The notes under the pieces are model-generated. The model saw nothing but the letters and a program-made list of their open reading frames with translations. It had not been told where the DNA came from and ran no database searches. A stretch of DNA of 64,000 nt from Mesorhizobium sp. M8A.F.Ca.ET.218.01.1.1. GTDB taxonomy: Bacteria > Pseudomonadota > Alphaproteobacteria > Rhizobiales > Rhizobiaceae. The stretch covers positions 186,001-250,000 of the forward strand of contig NZ_SRUZ01000003.1 of the NCBI RefSeq assembly GCF_004791165.1, read 5' to 3'. Below, piece by piece: positions 45,877 to 54,361 of the stretch. The translations under genes were made by a program, and so were the position numbers. Positions within the stretch are counted from its first letter, which is position 1. Every line of letters starts with the position of its first letter.

Positions 45877-46149
45877 ATGCTGTTCATCGTCATCGAGGAT
45901 TTCACCGGCTGCGACCGCAAGGAAATCTATCGCCGGTTCCGCGACCGGGGCCGCCTGAAGCCGGAGGAGCTTGTCGTGCATCATAGCTGGATCGCGGCCG
46001 ATATGAGCCGCTGTTTCCTGCTGGTGGAGGCCGATGATGTCACGCTCCTGCAGCGATGGGTCATCGAATGGGCTGATCTGGTCGAGTTCGAGATCGTGCC
46101 CGTGGCGACCAACAAGGACATGGTGGTGGCCTTGAGCGGGCACCTCTAG
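45877..46149 (+). CDS. DUF3303 family protein
   Basis: The 90-residue protein matches DUF3303: MLFIVIEDFTGCDRKEIYRR, then LVVHHSWIAADMSRCFLLVE and DLVEFEIVPVATNKDM. It is probably a small ferredoxin-like fold, a single domain with no recognised active site. It lies 16 nt after the ATP-grasp gene on the same strand, so it is probably cotranscribed. Its function is unknown. It is convergent with a LysR gene. Confidence 0.8.
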   Translation: MLFIVIEDFTGCDRKEIYRRFRDRGRLKPEELVVHHSWIAADMSRCFLLVEADDVTLLQRWVIEWADLVEFEIVPVATNKDMVVALSGHL

Positions 46150-46165
46150 CCATCGCCCTCCTGGG

Positions 46166-47083
46166 TCAGCGCAGCGCCGGGGAGTCCACGGCGCGCCGGC
46201 ATTCATCGATCAGCCAAGCGCGGAACGCGGCCACGACATCGCGCCTTGCGCTTCGCTCCGGGACAGTCAGGCAGTAGGGCTGTCGCAGGGCGATTGCGCT
46301 CGCGGCGGGCCGCACCAGCCTGCCGTCCTCCACCGCCTCGGCACAGTAAATCCCTTGCGCCAGCGCCACGCCCAACCCCGAAATCGCGAGGTCGAGGGCC
46401 GCGCGCGACGAATTGGCCGACAGGCCGCGCCGCAATGCCCGGCCAGATTGGGCATTCGTCGCCTCGAACCAGTTGCGCCAGGACGGAAACGAAGCGCCGG
46501 TCGGTCCCCAATCCGTGTGGATCAGCGGCAGCCCGGCGAGCGGCTCGCCGCCTGCCTTGATCATGCCGGCAAGCTTTGGCGCGCAGACCGGATAGACCGC
46601 GTCCCTGGCAATATCCTCGGTCGGATGTTCGCGATAGTGCGGACCGTAGGAGAGCCTGATGTCGATCAGTTCGCGGTCGAACGGCACCGGGTCGTCATCG
46701 CCCCGCACCGATATGTCGGCGGCGCCATGGCTTGCGACGAAGCCGGCCAGACGCTGCGAAAGCCAGCCCATGGCCATGGATGGCGGCACCGATACGACCA
46801 GACGCGGGCGGAATGCATCGCCGCCCAGTTCGCGCGAGACGCTGCCGATCTCCTGGAAAGCCACGGTCAGCCGCGGCAACATTTCCACGCCCGCCTCGGT
46901 GAGGACAACGCGCCGGTTGATCCGCTGAAACAGCTTGCGGCCCATCTGCTCCTCCAAGGTGCGGATAAGCTGGCTGACGGCGGCAGCCGAGACCGAAAGT
47001 TCTTCCGCCGCCGCGGCAAAGCTGCCCGTACGTGCGGCGGCTTCGAAAGCCTGGAGCCCTTTCAGGGATGGGGATGTGACCAT
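46166..47083 (-). CDS. LysR family transcriptional regulator
   Basis: The 305-residue protein has the LysR layout: a winged helix-turn-helix (LKGLQAFEAAARTGSFAAAA, then LSVSAAAVSQLIRTLEEQMG) and a C-terminal substrate-binding-like domain. It resembles GcvA-type members in sequence style. The gene is divergent from the fatty acid desaturase gene, which it probably controls. A dyad at 47096-47112 lies 13 nt upstream of its start and may be the binding site. Confidence 0.9.
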   Translation of the reverse strand: MVTSPSLKGLQAFEAAARTGSFAAAAEELSVSAAAVSQLIRTLEEQMGRKLFQRINRRVVLTEAGVEMLPRLTVAFQEIGSVSRELGGDAFRPRLVVSVPPSMAMGWLSQRLAGFVASHGAADISVRGDDDPVPFDRELIDIRLSYGPHYREHPTEDIARDAVYPVCAPKLAGMIKAGGEPLAGLPLIHTDWGPTGASFPSWRNWFEATNAQSGRALRRGLSANSSRAALDLAISGLGVALAQGIYCAEAVEDGRLVRPAASAIALRQPYCLTVPERSARRDVVAAFRAWLIDECRRAVDSPALR

Positions 47084-47095
47084 GATCGCCAGATA

Positions 47096-47112
47096 GATAA
47101 GCTTAGCTTATC
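47096..47112. promoter_or_regulatory. dyad between LysR and desaturase genes
   Basis: GATAAGC-tta-GCTTATC is a perfect inverted repeat in the 112-nt divergent spacer. Its form (symmetric half sites with a short centre) suits LysR binding, though the T-N11-A rule is only loosely met. Confidence 0.5.
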
Positions 47113-47195
47113 CAAATCGCAGGAATCGTCGTTTTTGGAAAGCTTTTTTGCGGACTAGAGTGGTCTTCATCAATCTCCAGCCTGGATCGAGGCCG

Positions 47196-48086
47196 ATGGA
47201 CCATCGCGACATCATCGCGTCACTGACGACAGAAGAGCGCAATCGCCTGACGGCCAAATCCGATGTCGCGGGCCTGTTCCAGCTCGGCGCTCACTTGGGT
47301 GCGATTGTCATCATTGGATCGCTGATCGCGGCCGAGGTGCCGTTCTGGCCATTGCTGATGCTGCCGCAAGGCATCCTGATCGTGTTCCTGTTCACGCTGC
47401 TGCACGAGTCGGTTCACCGCACGGCTTTCAATACGCAGCGGCTGAATGACGGCGTGGCGCGGCTGTGCAGCCTGGCCATCGGGCTGCCCGCCGACTGGTT
47501 CCGCTACTTCCACTTCGCTCACCACCGGTACACGCAGGATCCGGAAAACGATCCCGAGCTTGCCTTCCCGAAGCCTGAGACCTTGCGGCAATACATTGTC
47601 CACGTCTCGGGCCTGCCGGTGTGGTGGGGGCATTTCAAGACGCTGTACACCAATGCGCGTGGGGACTGCCACGATAGCTATGTGCCGCCAAAGGGCCTGC
47701 CCAAAGTGCGCGCCGAGGCACGTGCGATGATCGGGTTCTATGTCGTGGTCCTGGCGCTTGCCATCTGGTTCGAGGCAACGGTGCTGTTCTATGTCTGGAT
47801 CTTGCCGGCTCTGCTCGGACAGCCATTCCTGCGGCTTTATCTGCTGGCCGAGCACGGCCGCTGCCCGTTCGTCGCGAACATGCTGGAAAACACCAGGACG
47901 ACGCTGACCAATTGGGCGGTGCGCAAGCTGGCCTGGAACATGCCGTTCCATGCCGAGCATCATGCCTATCCCGGCGTGCCGTTTCATCAATTGCCGCGGT
48001 TTCACGCGCTGATCGAGCGGCACCTGAAGGTGGTCGAGCCCGGCTATGTCAGCTTCCACGAGAAATACCTGGAGACGCTGCGCTGA
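47196..48086 (+). CDS. membrane fatty acid desaturase
   Basis: The 296-residue protein is an integral-membrane di-iron desaturase or hydroxylase. Three histidine boxes are visible: HESVHRT near residue 80, HFAHHRYTQD near 109 and EHHAYPG near 255. Several transmembrane segments surround them (ALHLGAIVIIGSLIA-like LGAIVIIGSLIAAEV). Substrates could be fatty acyl chains, carotenoids or sphingolipid-like molecules; no detail distinguishes these. GAGG lies before ATG 47196. It is divergent from a LysR regulator. Confidence 0.88.
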   Translation: MDHRDIIASLTTEERNRLTAKSDVAGLFQLGAHLGAIVIIGSLIAAEVPFWPLLMLPQGILIVFLFTLLHESVHRTAFNTQRLNDGVARLCSLAIGLPADWFRYFHFAHHRYTQDPENDPELAFPKPETLRQYIVHVSGLPVWWGHFKTLYTNARGDCHDSYVPPKGLPKVRAEARAMIGFYVVVLALAIWFEATVLFYVWILPALLGQPFLRLYLLAEHGRCPFVANMLENTRTTLTNWAVRKLAWNMPFHAEHHAYPGVPFHQLPRFHALIERHLKVVEPGYVSFHEKYLETLR

Positions 48087-48101
48087 CCTTGCGCCGATGC
48101 G

Positions 48102-50243
48102 TTAGCCGGTCTGGCTGCGCGGCGCACGCGCTTTCAACAGATGCTGGATGTCAGCCGCCTTCGACGGCACGCCGATCAGATAGCCTTGCGCCTCGACACA
48201 ACCGTTGTCGCGCAGCATGTCGAGTTGCCTCTCGGTTTCGACGCCCTCGGCGGTGACGACGATGCCAAGTTCGGTGCCGAGACCGATGATAGAGCGAACG
48301 ATCGCCGCCGTGTCGCGATTGCCCATGTCGCGAATGAATGATCGGTCGATCTTGATCTTGTCGACCGGAAAACGCCTGAGGTAGCCGAGCGAGGAATAGC
48401 CGGTCCCGAAATCGTCCAGCGCGATGCGGATACCGAGCTCACGCAACTGGCGCAGCGTTTTCAGCACGGCCTTGCTCTCGTCCATCAGTACGGTTTCGGT
48501 GATTTCCAGTTCCAACTGTCCGGCCGGGACGCCGGAAAAAGCCAGCGCCGAGATGACGGCGCGGGCAAACCCGCTGCTTTTGAGCTGCACCGCCGAGACA
48601 TTGACCGCAATGCGCAAACCCGGCGGCCAGCTAGCCGCCGTCGCGCAGGCTTTCCTCAGCGCCCACTCGCCAAGCGGCACGATCAGCCCTGTCTCTTCGG
48701 CGACGGGAATGAAGTCGTCCGGCACCACCTTGCCGCGCGCCGGCGAATGCCAGCGCATCAAGGCCTCCGCGCCGATGATCTCGCCCGAGGCGATGTTCAT
48801 GATGGGCTGGAAATCGAGATCGAACTCCTGGCGCGGCAGCGCGGTCTCCAGGTCGACTTCAAGCGCCCGCCGGGCCTGCACGGCGGCGTCCATTCCAGGT
48901 TCGAAGAAGCGATAGAGGTTTCGCCCTTCGCTCTTCGCCCGATAGAGCGCCGTGTCGGCGTTCTTCAGCAGCGTGTCGGCGTCACGGCCATCGGCGGGGA
49001 AAACGGCGATGCCCAGGCTGACGCCGACATGCATCTCGCGGCTCTTGTCGCGAAATGGTTTTGCGATTGCCTCGACGATGCGCTTCGCCAGTTTCTCGGC
49101 ATCGGCAATGCCCACGGAGTTGGATTGGATGACGACGAACTCATCGCCGCCGAAACGGGCGATCATGTCCGCATCGTCGCGCAGGCAACGCTGCAGTCTT
49201 TCGGCCACTCTCTTCAACAGCCAGTCACCGGCAGGGTGTCCCCAGGTGTCGTTCACAGCCTTGAAACGGTCGAGGTCGAGCGAGAAGATCGCGAGCGGCG
49301 TAGCGGCCACATCCTCCAACGCATGGTCGAGCCGTTCGCGAAACATCGATCGGTTCGGCAGCCCAGTCAGCGTGTCGTGATGCGCAAGATGGGTCATGCG
49401 CTCTTCGGCCAAACGGCGTTCCGTGACGTCGTCGAACGTCGCCACCCAACCGCCGCCACTCATCGGCTGGCGCACGACCAGAATCGTCCTGCCGTCGGCG
49501 AGATGGCGATACGTCGAATGCATTTTTCCCGCCCGCCGGCAGGCTTCGGTCTTGGCGACTTCGCTGTCGACGTCGATCTTCGTGTAGATGCCGAGTTCCA
49601 GCAATCGTTCGAGGGCGTCGCGGTGCGTCGTTCCAAGCGGGAAGTCGGCCGCCGTGACATTGTACAGTTCCAGAAAACGCCCGTTGCGCACGATCATCTT
49701 GCCGTCGGCGTCGTACATCAGCAGGCCTTGCGACATGTTGGCGAGCGCGGCGTCGAAGCGGCGATGCTGCTCCTTGAGATCCTGCTCGGCGCGCCGCTGT
49801 TCGGTGATGTCCTCGTAGATCGAGACCCAGCCGCCCGAAGCCAGCGGCCGGTGCGAGATAAGGATGATGCGGCCGTCCGACAGGACTTCTTCGTAGGCCG
49901 AAGGTTTCGCCTGGTCGATATAGGGCTTGCGGATGGCGTAGAGCTCATCGGCGCTTTGCGAGGCGACGCCGAGGTCGACGCTATGGCGCAGGATGTCGAT
50001 GAAGCGGATGCCTGGCCGCATCACCTTGGCATCGAGGTGGAAGATGTCGATGTAGTTGCGGTTGCAGATGATCATGCGTTCATCGGCGTCGAACATGCAT
50101 AGGCCATGCGACATGTTTTCGACAGCGGCTGAAAAGCGTTCGTTCTGCTCGCGCAGCTCATCTTGCATGCGGCGAGAGTGTTCCACGCCTCCGGCCGCCC
50201 GTTCCGGGACGACCGAACCATCCTTGACATCCACGACGGGCAT
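48102..50243 (-). CDS. PAS-PAS-GGDEF-EAL cyclic di-GMP signalling protein
   Basis: The roughly 713-residue protein has two PAS-type sensor domains (starting near SAAVENMSHGLCMFDADERM and DAALANMSQGLLMYDADGKM), then GGDEF (LTGLPNRSMFRERLDHALED; active-site ARFGGDEFVVI intact) and EAL (GAEALMRWHSP, ALDDFGTGYSSLGYL, TAEGVETERQLD intact). Such proteins can make and degrade cyclic di-GMP. No membrane segment is seen, so it senses a cytoplasmic signal. ATG 50243 is used; a GTG at 50276 has a better ribosome binding site (GGAAG). It is the last gene of a run with HD and YgfZ genes. Confidence 0.93.
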   Translation of the reverse strand: MPVVDVKDGSVVPERAAGGVEHSRRMQDELREQNERFSAAVENMSHGLCMFDADERMIICNRNYIDIFHLDAKVMRPGIRFIDILRHSVDLGVASQSADELYAIRKPYIDQAKPSAYEEVLSDGRIILISHRPLASGGWVSIYEDITEQRRAEQDLKEQHRRFDAALANMSQGLLMYDADGKMIVRNGRFLELYNVTAADFPLGTTHRDALERLLELGIYTKIDVDSEVAKTEACRRAGKMHSTYRHLADGRTILVVRQPMSGGGWVATFDDVTERRLAEERMTHLAHHDTLTGLPNRSMFRERLDHALEDVAATPLAIFSLDLDRFKAVNDTWGHPAGDWLLKRVAERLQRCLRDDADMIARFGGDEFVVIQSNSVGIADAEKLAKRIVEAIAKPFRDKSREMHVGVSLGIAVFPADGRDADTLLKNADTALYRAKSEGRNLYRFFEPGMDAAVQARRALEVDLETALPRQEFDLDFQPIMNIASGEIIGAEALMRWHSPARGKVVPDDFIPVAEETGLIVPLGEWALRKACATAASWPPGLRIAVNVSAVQLKSSGFARAVISALAFSGVPAGQLELEITETVLMDESKAVLKTLRQLRELGIRIALDDFGTGYSSLGYLRRFPVDKIKIDRSFIRDMGNRDTAAIVRSIIGLGTELGIVVTAEGVETERQLDMLRDNGCVEAQGYLIGVPSKAADIQHLLKARAPRSQTG

Positions 50244-50308
50244 GAGGCGCCCCTGCGGTGCTTGATCGAACACCACACTGTTGACGCTTCCGGTTAATTT
50301 AGCGTTTT

Positions 50309-50944
50309 CTACCCTAGCGCGGATGTCGCAACGTGATGTCTTGACGTCTCGATCGCCGAAAACCGCTTCAGGAAGGCATTCTGCGCCGAGGTCACCGAGC
50401 GTGGCGCGAAGTCGAAGCGCTCCGCGGAAAAACCGCGCGGGCGGCCGAAGAACTCCGTCGCCTCGGCGCTCGAAAAGCCGGCGAGCAGCGTTGCCTCGAA
50501 ATAGGCGGCGATCTGGTCGGCGCGCTTGATCTCCTTGCGCAGGACGGCGGCCGGTTCGGGAGGCAGCGAGAAACGCAGATGGATGGCGCGCTGCAGGCGC
50601 AATTCGCAATCCTTGTAGCTGCCGCCCATCACCGACTTGAATGGCGAGATCATGTCGCCGATGACATATTCGGGGGCGTCGTGCAGCAGCGCCGCCAACT
50701 GGTCGTCGGCCGAAGCCTGGGGCACCAGTTCGTTGAACAGCGCCTCGACCAGCAGCGAATGCTGGGCGACGGAAAAGGCGTGCTCGCCGCGGGTCTGGCC
50801 ATTCCAGCGGGCAACGCGGGCAAGCCCATGCGCAATGTCCGAGATCTCGATGTCGAGCGGCGAGGGGTCGAGCAGGTCGAGCCTGCGGCCTGACAGCATG
50901 CGCTGCCAGGCGCGTGGTGGCGCGCCGGCGCGGTCCGCCGCCAT
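50309..50944 (-). CDS. HD domain phosphohydrolase, YfbR-like
   Basis: The 211-residue protein contains an HD domain: GEHAFSVAQHSLLVEALFNE supplies the first histidine and AALLHDAPEYVIGDMISPFK the HD pair and following aspartate. This spacing matches 5'-deoxyribonucleotidases of the YfbR type. The nucleotide substrate is inferred only. Its start ATG overlaps the stop of the YgfZ gene (position 50944), so expression is coupled. The next gene in the run is the cyclic di-GMP protein. Confidence 0.85.
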   Translation of the reverse strand: MAADRAGAPPRAWQRMLSGRRLDLLDPSPLDIEISDIAHGLARVARWNGQTRGEHAFSVAQHSLLVEALFNELVPQASADDQLAALLHDAPEYVIGDMISPFKSVMGGSYKDCELRLQRAIHLRFSLPPEPAAVLRKEIKRADQIAAYFEATLLAGFSSAEATEFFGRPRGFSAERFDFAPRSVTSAQNAFLKRFSAIETSRHHVATSALG

Positions 50945-51804
50945 CAGGTTTCCTCCGTGCTGACGGCTTCCTGCGGGAAACTGAATTTGGCCCAGGCAGG
51001 AATGGTGAGCGTCACCGGCGCATCGGCCGCCAGAATCGGTTGGCCAACGTCCAACGCCGCCTTGACCCTGTCTATGCGGGCAATGGCGAGCCCTGATGTG
51101 CCGGCACTTGAGCCGAGCGTGCCAACCGACCGCCCCTCGACAGTCAGTTCGGTGCCGACGGGGGGCAGGGGAAGCCCGGCCTCGACAATCAGCACGCGCC
51201 GCCTGGCCGTGCCCCGATGCTGCATGCGCGAGACCACCTCCTGGCCGACATAGCAGCCCTTCTTGAAGCCGACACCGCCCATCTCGTCGAGCAGCACGTC
51301 ATGCGGGAACGCATCGCCGAGTGCATAGTCGGGTCCGCTCTCGGCAATGCCGTGGGCGATGCGAAAGGCCTGCCACGCGGCGATGTCGCCGGTATCCGCG
51401 GTGCCGGCATAGAAGCGCGTGACGCCTTCGTCGCCAAAGCGCCTGTCGGCGACCGCGGTTGAATCACTTTCTGAGGCGATTGATTCCTTTCCCCACGCGA
51501 CGGTGACAAGCGTTTGTTCCGACTTGGCAATCTCGACCTTGGCGCGAAGCTTGTAGAGCATCAGCCGGCGAATGAAATCGTCTGAAACGTCGGCACGGCA
51601 TTCGATGCGGAAGGCGTTTTCGCCGGCCCGCGAGATCAGGAAGTCGAACAGGATCTTGCCCTGCGGCGTCAACAACGCACCAGGCTTGGCCTCACCATTG
51701 CCAAGCGCATCGAGATCGGTGGTCAGGATGTTCTGCAGAAAGTGCTCGGCATCCGGGCCGGAGACGGTGATGAGCGCGCGGTCTTTCAGCAGGGCAAAGG
51801 GCAT
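50944..51804 (-). CDS. ygfZ: YgfZ/GcvT-like folate-binding protein
   Basis: YgfZ is a tetrahydrofolate-binding protein that helps some iron-sulfur enzymes, including MiaB. The 286-residue protein shows the family signature KKGCYVGQEVVSRM near residue 195, with the strictly conserved cysteine, and AEHFLQNILTTDLDAL near the start. ATG 51804 gives family-like length; a TTG at 51831 is also open. The gene is divergent from dihydroorotase and heads the leftward run of HD and PAS-GGDEF-EAL genes. Confidence 0.92.
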   Translation of the reverse strand: MPFALLKDRALITVSGPDAEHFLQNILTTDLDALGNGEAKPGALLTPQGKILFDFLISRAGENAFRIECRADVSDDFIRRLMLYKLRAKVEIAKSEQTLVTVAWGKESIASESDSTAVADRRFGDEGVTRFYAGTADTGDIAAWQAFRIAHGIAESGPDYALGDAFPHDVLLDEMGGVGFKKGCYVGQEVVSRMQHRGTARRRVLIVEAGLPLPPVGTELTVEGRSVGTLGSSAGTSGLAIARIDRVKAALDVGQPILAADAPVTLTIPAWAKFSFPQEAVSTEET

Positions 51805-51885
51805 GGGGCGGATAAAAGCCTGATCTTGCAAAACGGTTGGCCATTACGTAAGCCGCTGACACTCCCCCCGCAAGAGAGCATCACC

Positions 51886-53211
51886 ATGACCTACGACCTC
51901 ATCCTGACAGGCGGCACAGTGGTCAATCATGACGGCGAGGGACTGCGCGACGTCGGCGTGAAGGCGGGGCGCATCGCCGCGATCGGCGATCTGCGTCAGG
52001 CCTCGGCTGGCGAGACGATCGACTGCCGGGGCCTGCATATCCTGCCCGGCGTCGTCGACAGCCAGGTGCATTTCCGCGAGCCGGGACTGGAGCACAAGGA
52101 AGACCTGGAAACGGGTTCGCGCGCGGCGGTGCTGGGCGGTGTCACCGCCGTGTTCGAAATGCCCAACACCAACCCGCTGACCACCAGCGAGGCAACGCTT
52201 GCCGACAAGGTCCGGCGCGGCAGCGGCCGCATGCATTGCGATTTTGCTTACTGGGTTGGCGGTACCCGCGACAACGCCAGGGACGTCGGCGACCTCGAAC
52301 GTTTGCCGGGGGCCGCTGGAATAAAGGTCTTCATGGGCTCGTCCACCGGCGACCTGCTGGTCGAGGACGATGAAGGTGTCGCCTCGATCCTGCGAAACAC
52401 CCGCCGCCGCGCCGCTTTTCATTCGGAGGACGAGTTCCGCCTGCGCGAGCGCCTGGGCGAGCGCATCGAGGGCGACCCGTCATCGCATCCGGTCTGGCGT
52501 GACGAGATCGCCGCCTTGCGCTGCACCGAAAGGCTGGTCCGCATCGCGCGCGACGTCCGCGCCCGCATCCACGTCCTGCACATCTCGACCGCCGAGGAAA
52601 TACTGTTCCTCGAACAACACAAGGATGTCGCGACCTGCGAGGCCACACCGCACCATCTGACGCTGAGCGCCGACGACTATGCGCGCCTCGGCACGCTGAT
52701 CCAGATGAACCCGCCGGTGCGCGACAAGCGCCATCGCGACGGCGTCTGGCATGGCATTGCGCAGGGCATTGTCGACGTGCTCGGCTCCGACCACGCGCCG
52801 CACACATTGGCCGAGAAGGCAAAATCCTATCCGGCTTCACCCTCGGGCATGACCGGCGTGCAGACGCTGGTGCCGATCATGCTCGACCACATCAATGCCG
52901 GCCGGCTGACCCTGCAGCGCTTTGTCGATCTCTCCAGTCATGGCCCGCAGCGCATCTTCGGCATGGCCCGGAAAGGCCGCATCGCCGCCGGCTACGACGC
53001 CGACTTCACCATCGTCGACATGAAGCGGCGCGAGACCATCACCAACGCGCAGGCCGGCTCGAAAGCCGGCTGGACACCCTATGACGGCAAGCAGGTGACC
53101 GGCTGGCCGGTCGGCACCGTCATCCGCGGTCAGCGCGTCATGTGGGAAGGCGAAATCGCCACGCCAGGCCAGGGCAGGGCGGTGGAGTTCTCCGAGGCGC
53201 TGCCTGGTTAG
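51886..53211 (+). CDS. pyrC: dihydroorotase (class I)
   Basis: The enzyme cyclises carbamoyl-aspartate to dihydroorotate in pyrimidine synthesis. The 441-residue protein has the class I layout: VVDSQVHFREPGLEHKEDLE near residue 55, MPNTNP, GIKVFMGSSTG with a probable carboxylated lysine, AFHSEDEFR, CEATPHHLTLS, and VLGSDHAPHTLAEK. The usual HxH pair is QxH here (Q in SQVH), a substitution also seen in a subgroup of DHOases. ATG 51886 is used; the frame opens earlier at 51742. Confidence 0.92.
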   Translation: MTYDLILTGGTVVNHDGEGLRDVGVKAGRIAAIGDLRQASAGETIDCRGLHILPGVVDSQVHFREPGLEHKEDLETGSRAAVLGGVTAVFEMPNTNPLTTSEATLADKVRRGSGRMHCDFAYWVGGTRDNARDVGDLERLPGAAGIKVFMGSSTGDLLVEDDEGVASILRNTRRRAAFHSEDEFRLRERLGERIEGDPSSHPVWRDEIAALRCTERLVRIARDVRARIHVLHISTAEEILFLEQHKDVATCEATPHHLTLSADDYARLGTLIQMNPPVRDKRHRDGVWHGIAQGIVDVLGSDHAPHTLAEKAKSYPASPSGMTGVQTLVPIMLDHINAGRLTLQRFVDLSSHGPQRIFGMARKGRIAAGYDADFTIVDMKRRETITNAQAGSKAGWTPYDGKQVTGWPVGTVIRGQRVMWEGEIATPGQGRAVEFSEALPG

Positions 53212-53237
53212 GCAACCAGTGGCTGTGCGTCACGTCT

Positions 53238-53265
53238 TTGTTTTTTAAGCGTTCCACACTATGTT
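53238..53265 (+). promoter_or_regulatory. candidate promoter of the AbiEii-like pair
   Basis: TTGTTT (53238-53243), 16-nt spacer, TATGTT (53260-53265). The -10 box ends only 9 nt before the ATG at 53275, so that start would be leaderless or nearly so; the internal ATG 53296 is an alternative. Confidence 0.4.
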
Positions 53266-53274
53266 CAAGGCATT

Positions 53275-53502
53275 ATGCAGGCACATAGCGCGCCTATGAT
53301 TGACCCCGCCGAGTTTCCAGAGCTGCAAGCGCTCTTGTGGAATCGCGATGCCGCGCGACTGATCCCGGCCAACGAAGCATTTGCGTTGTACGAGCGCAAT
53401 TGGCGCTTTGTCGATCAGACACGGCTTACGACGCGCGAGAAATTGCTTATCCAGAATCTCGCCAGCGAATTCGGTCACGGTATCCTTCTGACTGCCGGCT
53501 GA
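53275..53502 (+). CDS. small partner of an AbiEii-like toxin, unknown family
   Basis: The 75-residue soluble protein precedes the nucleotidyltransferase gene by 70 nt. It is helix-rich: DAARLIPANEAFALYERNWR, then TTREKLLIQNLASEFGHGIL. No DNA-binding helix-turn-helix is obvious. It does not resemble the known AbiEi antitoxin, which is much larger. By position it may be an antitoxin or accessory subunit; this is inference only. ATG 53275 or 53296 may be the start. Confidence 0.55.
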   Translation: MQAHSAPMIDPAEFPELQALLWNRDAARLIPANEAFALYERNWRFVDQTRLTTREKLLIQNLASEFGHGILLTAG

Positions 53503-53572
53503 ATTGTCCTCCTGTGCTGGTTTTCGCCTCGCATTTGCAACCTCAAAACCGGACATTTCGCGAGCGGAAGCC

Positions 53573-54310
53573 ATGAAGGAATTCAGAAAGCCGGAACACA
53601 GGATTATCGCTGAAGCCCTCGCGCTTATGGACCGCGATTTCCTGACCGCAGCCCAATGCTGGTTCGGTGGCGGGACGGCGATTGTGTTGAAATTGGGCGA
53701 GTATAGGCGGTCGTTGGACGTCGATTTTCTGTGCGCGGACGTCGACGGCTATCGCCAATTGCGAATGTCAGCAGTCGAACGCGGTGTAAGGGCATTCTTT
53801 CCTGAACCAGTCGAAGCTGTACGGGATTTTCGGATTGATCAGTATGGCCTGAGGACCGTGGTAAAGTTGAGGGGGCAATTGATCAAGTTTGAAATCGTTC
53901 GTGAAGCCCGCATCCCATTGCAAGGTCGTTTCGACGACGATCTAAATGTACCTTCTTTGACCCCCTCGGACATGTTCGCCGAGAAGTTATTGGCGAATGC
54001 CGATCGATGCCAAGACCGTGCTGTCGGCTATCGCGATGCTATTGATCTGGGGATGTTGATCAGCGCCTACCGGGAGATCCCGAGCGACGCTGTAGCCAAG
54101 GCCCAGGCTGCATATGGACAGGATATCCAGCGCAAGGTTGTTTGGGTGGTTAACAAGCTTCGGGATGCGGAAGAATTGAATTACGCAGCCGAGATCCTAC
54201 AGATGGAGGCTGACATGGCTTGCGGCGCCATTTCGGCTCTTCGAAATGAGAGCATTCGCATTTGGCCTGATGCTGACATCAGCGAAGAACCTGCCAGCCC
54301 GCTCAAATAG
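53573..54310 (+). CDS. AbiEii/AbiGii-like nucleotidyltransferase
   Basis: The 245-residue protein has the nucleotidyltransferase signature of the AbiEii toxin family: the glycine patch FGGGTA (residues 31-36) and the acidic RRSLDVDF (D49 and D51), then a basic and helical C-terminal part with the later LKLGE/EKLLANADR segment. Such proteins transfer nucleotides to tRNA or other targets and are toxins in bacterial abortive-infection modules. GGAAG is close upstream of ATG 53573. Composition appears AT-richer than neighbours, consistent with transfer. Confidence 0.85.
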   Translation: MKEFRKPEHRIIAEALALMDRDFLTAAQCWFGGGTAIVLKLGEYRRSLDVDFLCADVDGYRQLRMSAVERGVRAFFPEPVEAVRDFRIDQYGLRTVVKLRGQLIKFEIVREARIPLQGRFDDDLNVPSLTPSDMFAEKLLANADRCQDRAVGYRDAIDLGMLISAYREIPSDAVAKAQAAYGQDIQRKVVWVVNKLRDAEELNYAAEILQMEADMACGAISALRNESIRIWPDADISEEPASPLK

Positions 54311-54361
54311 CAACATCGTCTACGATGCTTGCATCCTGGCGCAACCAGGCAGGCGATGGCT

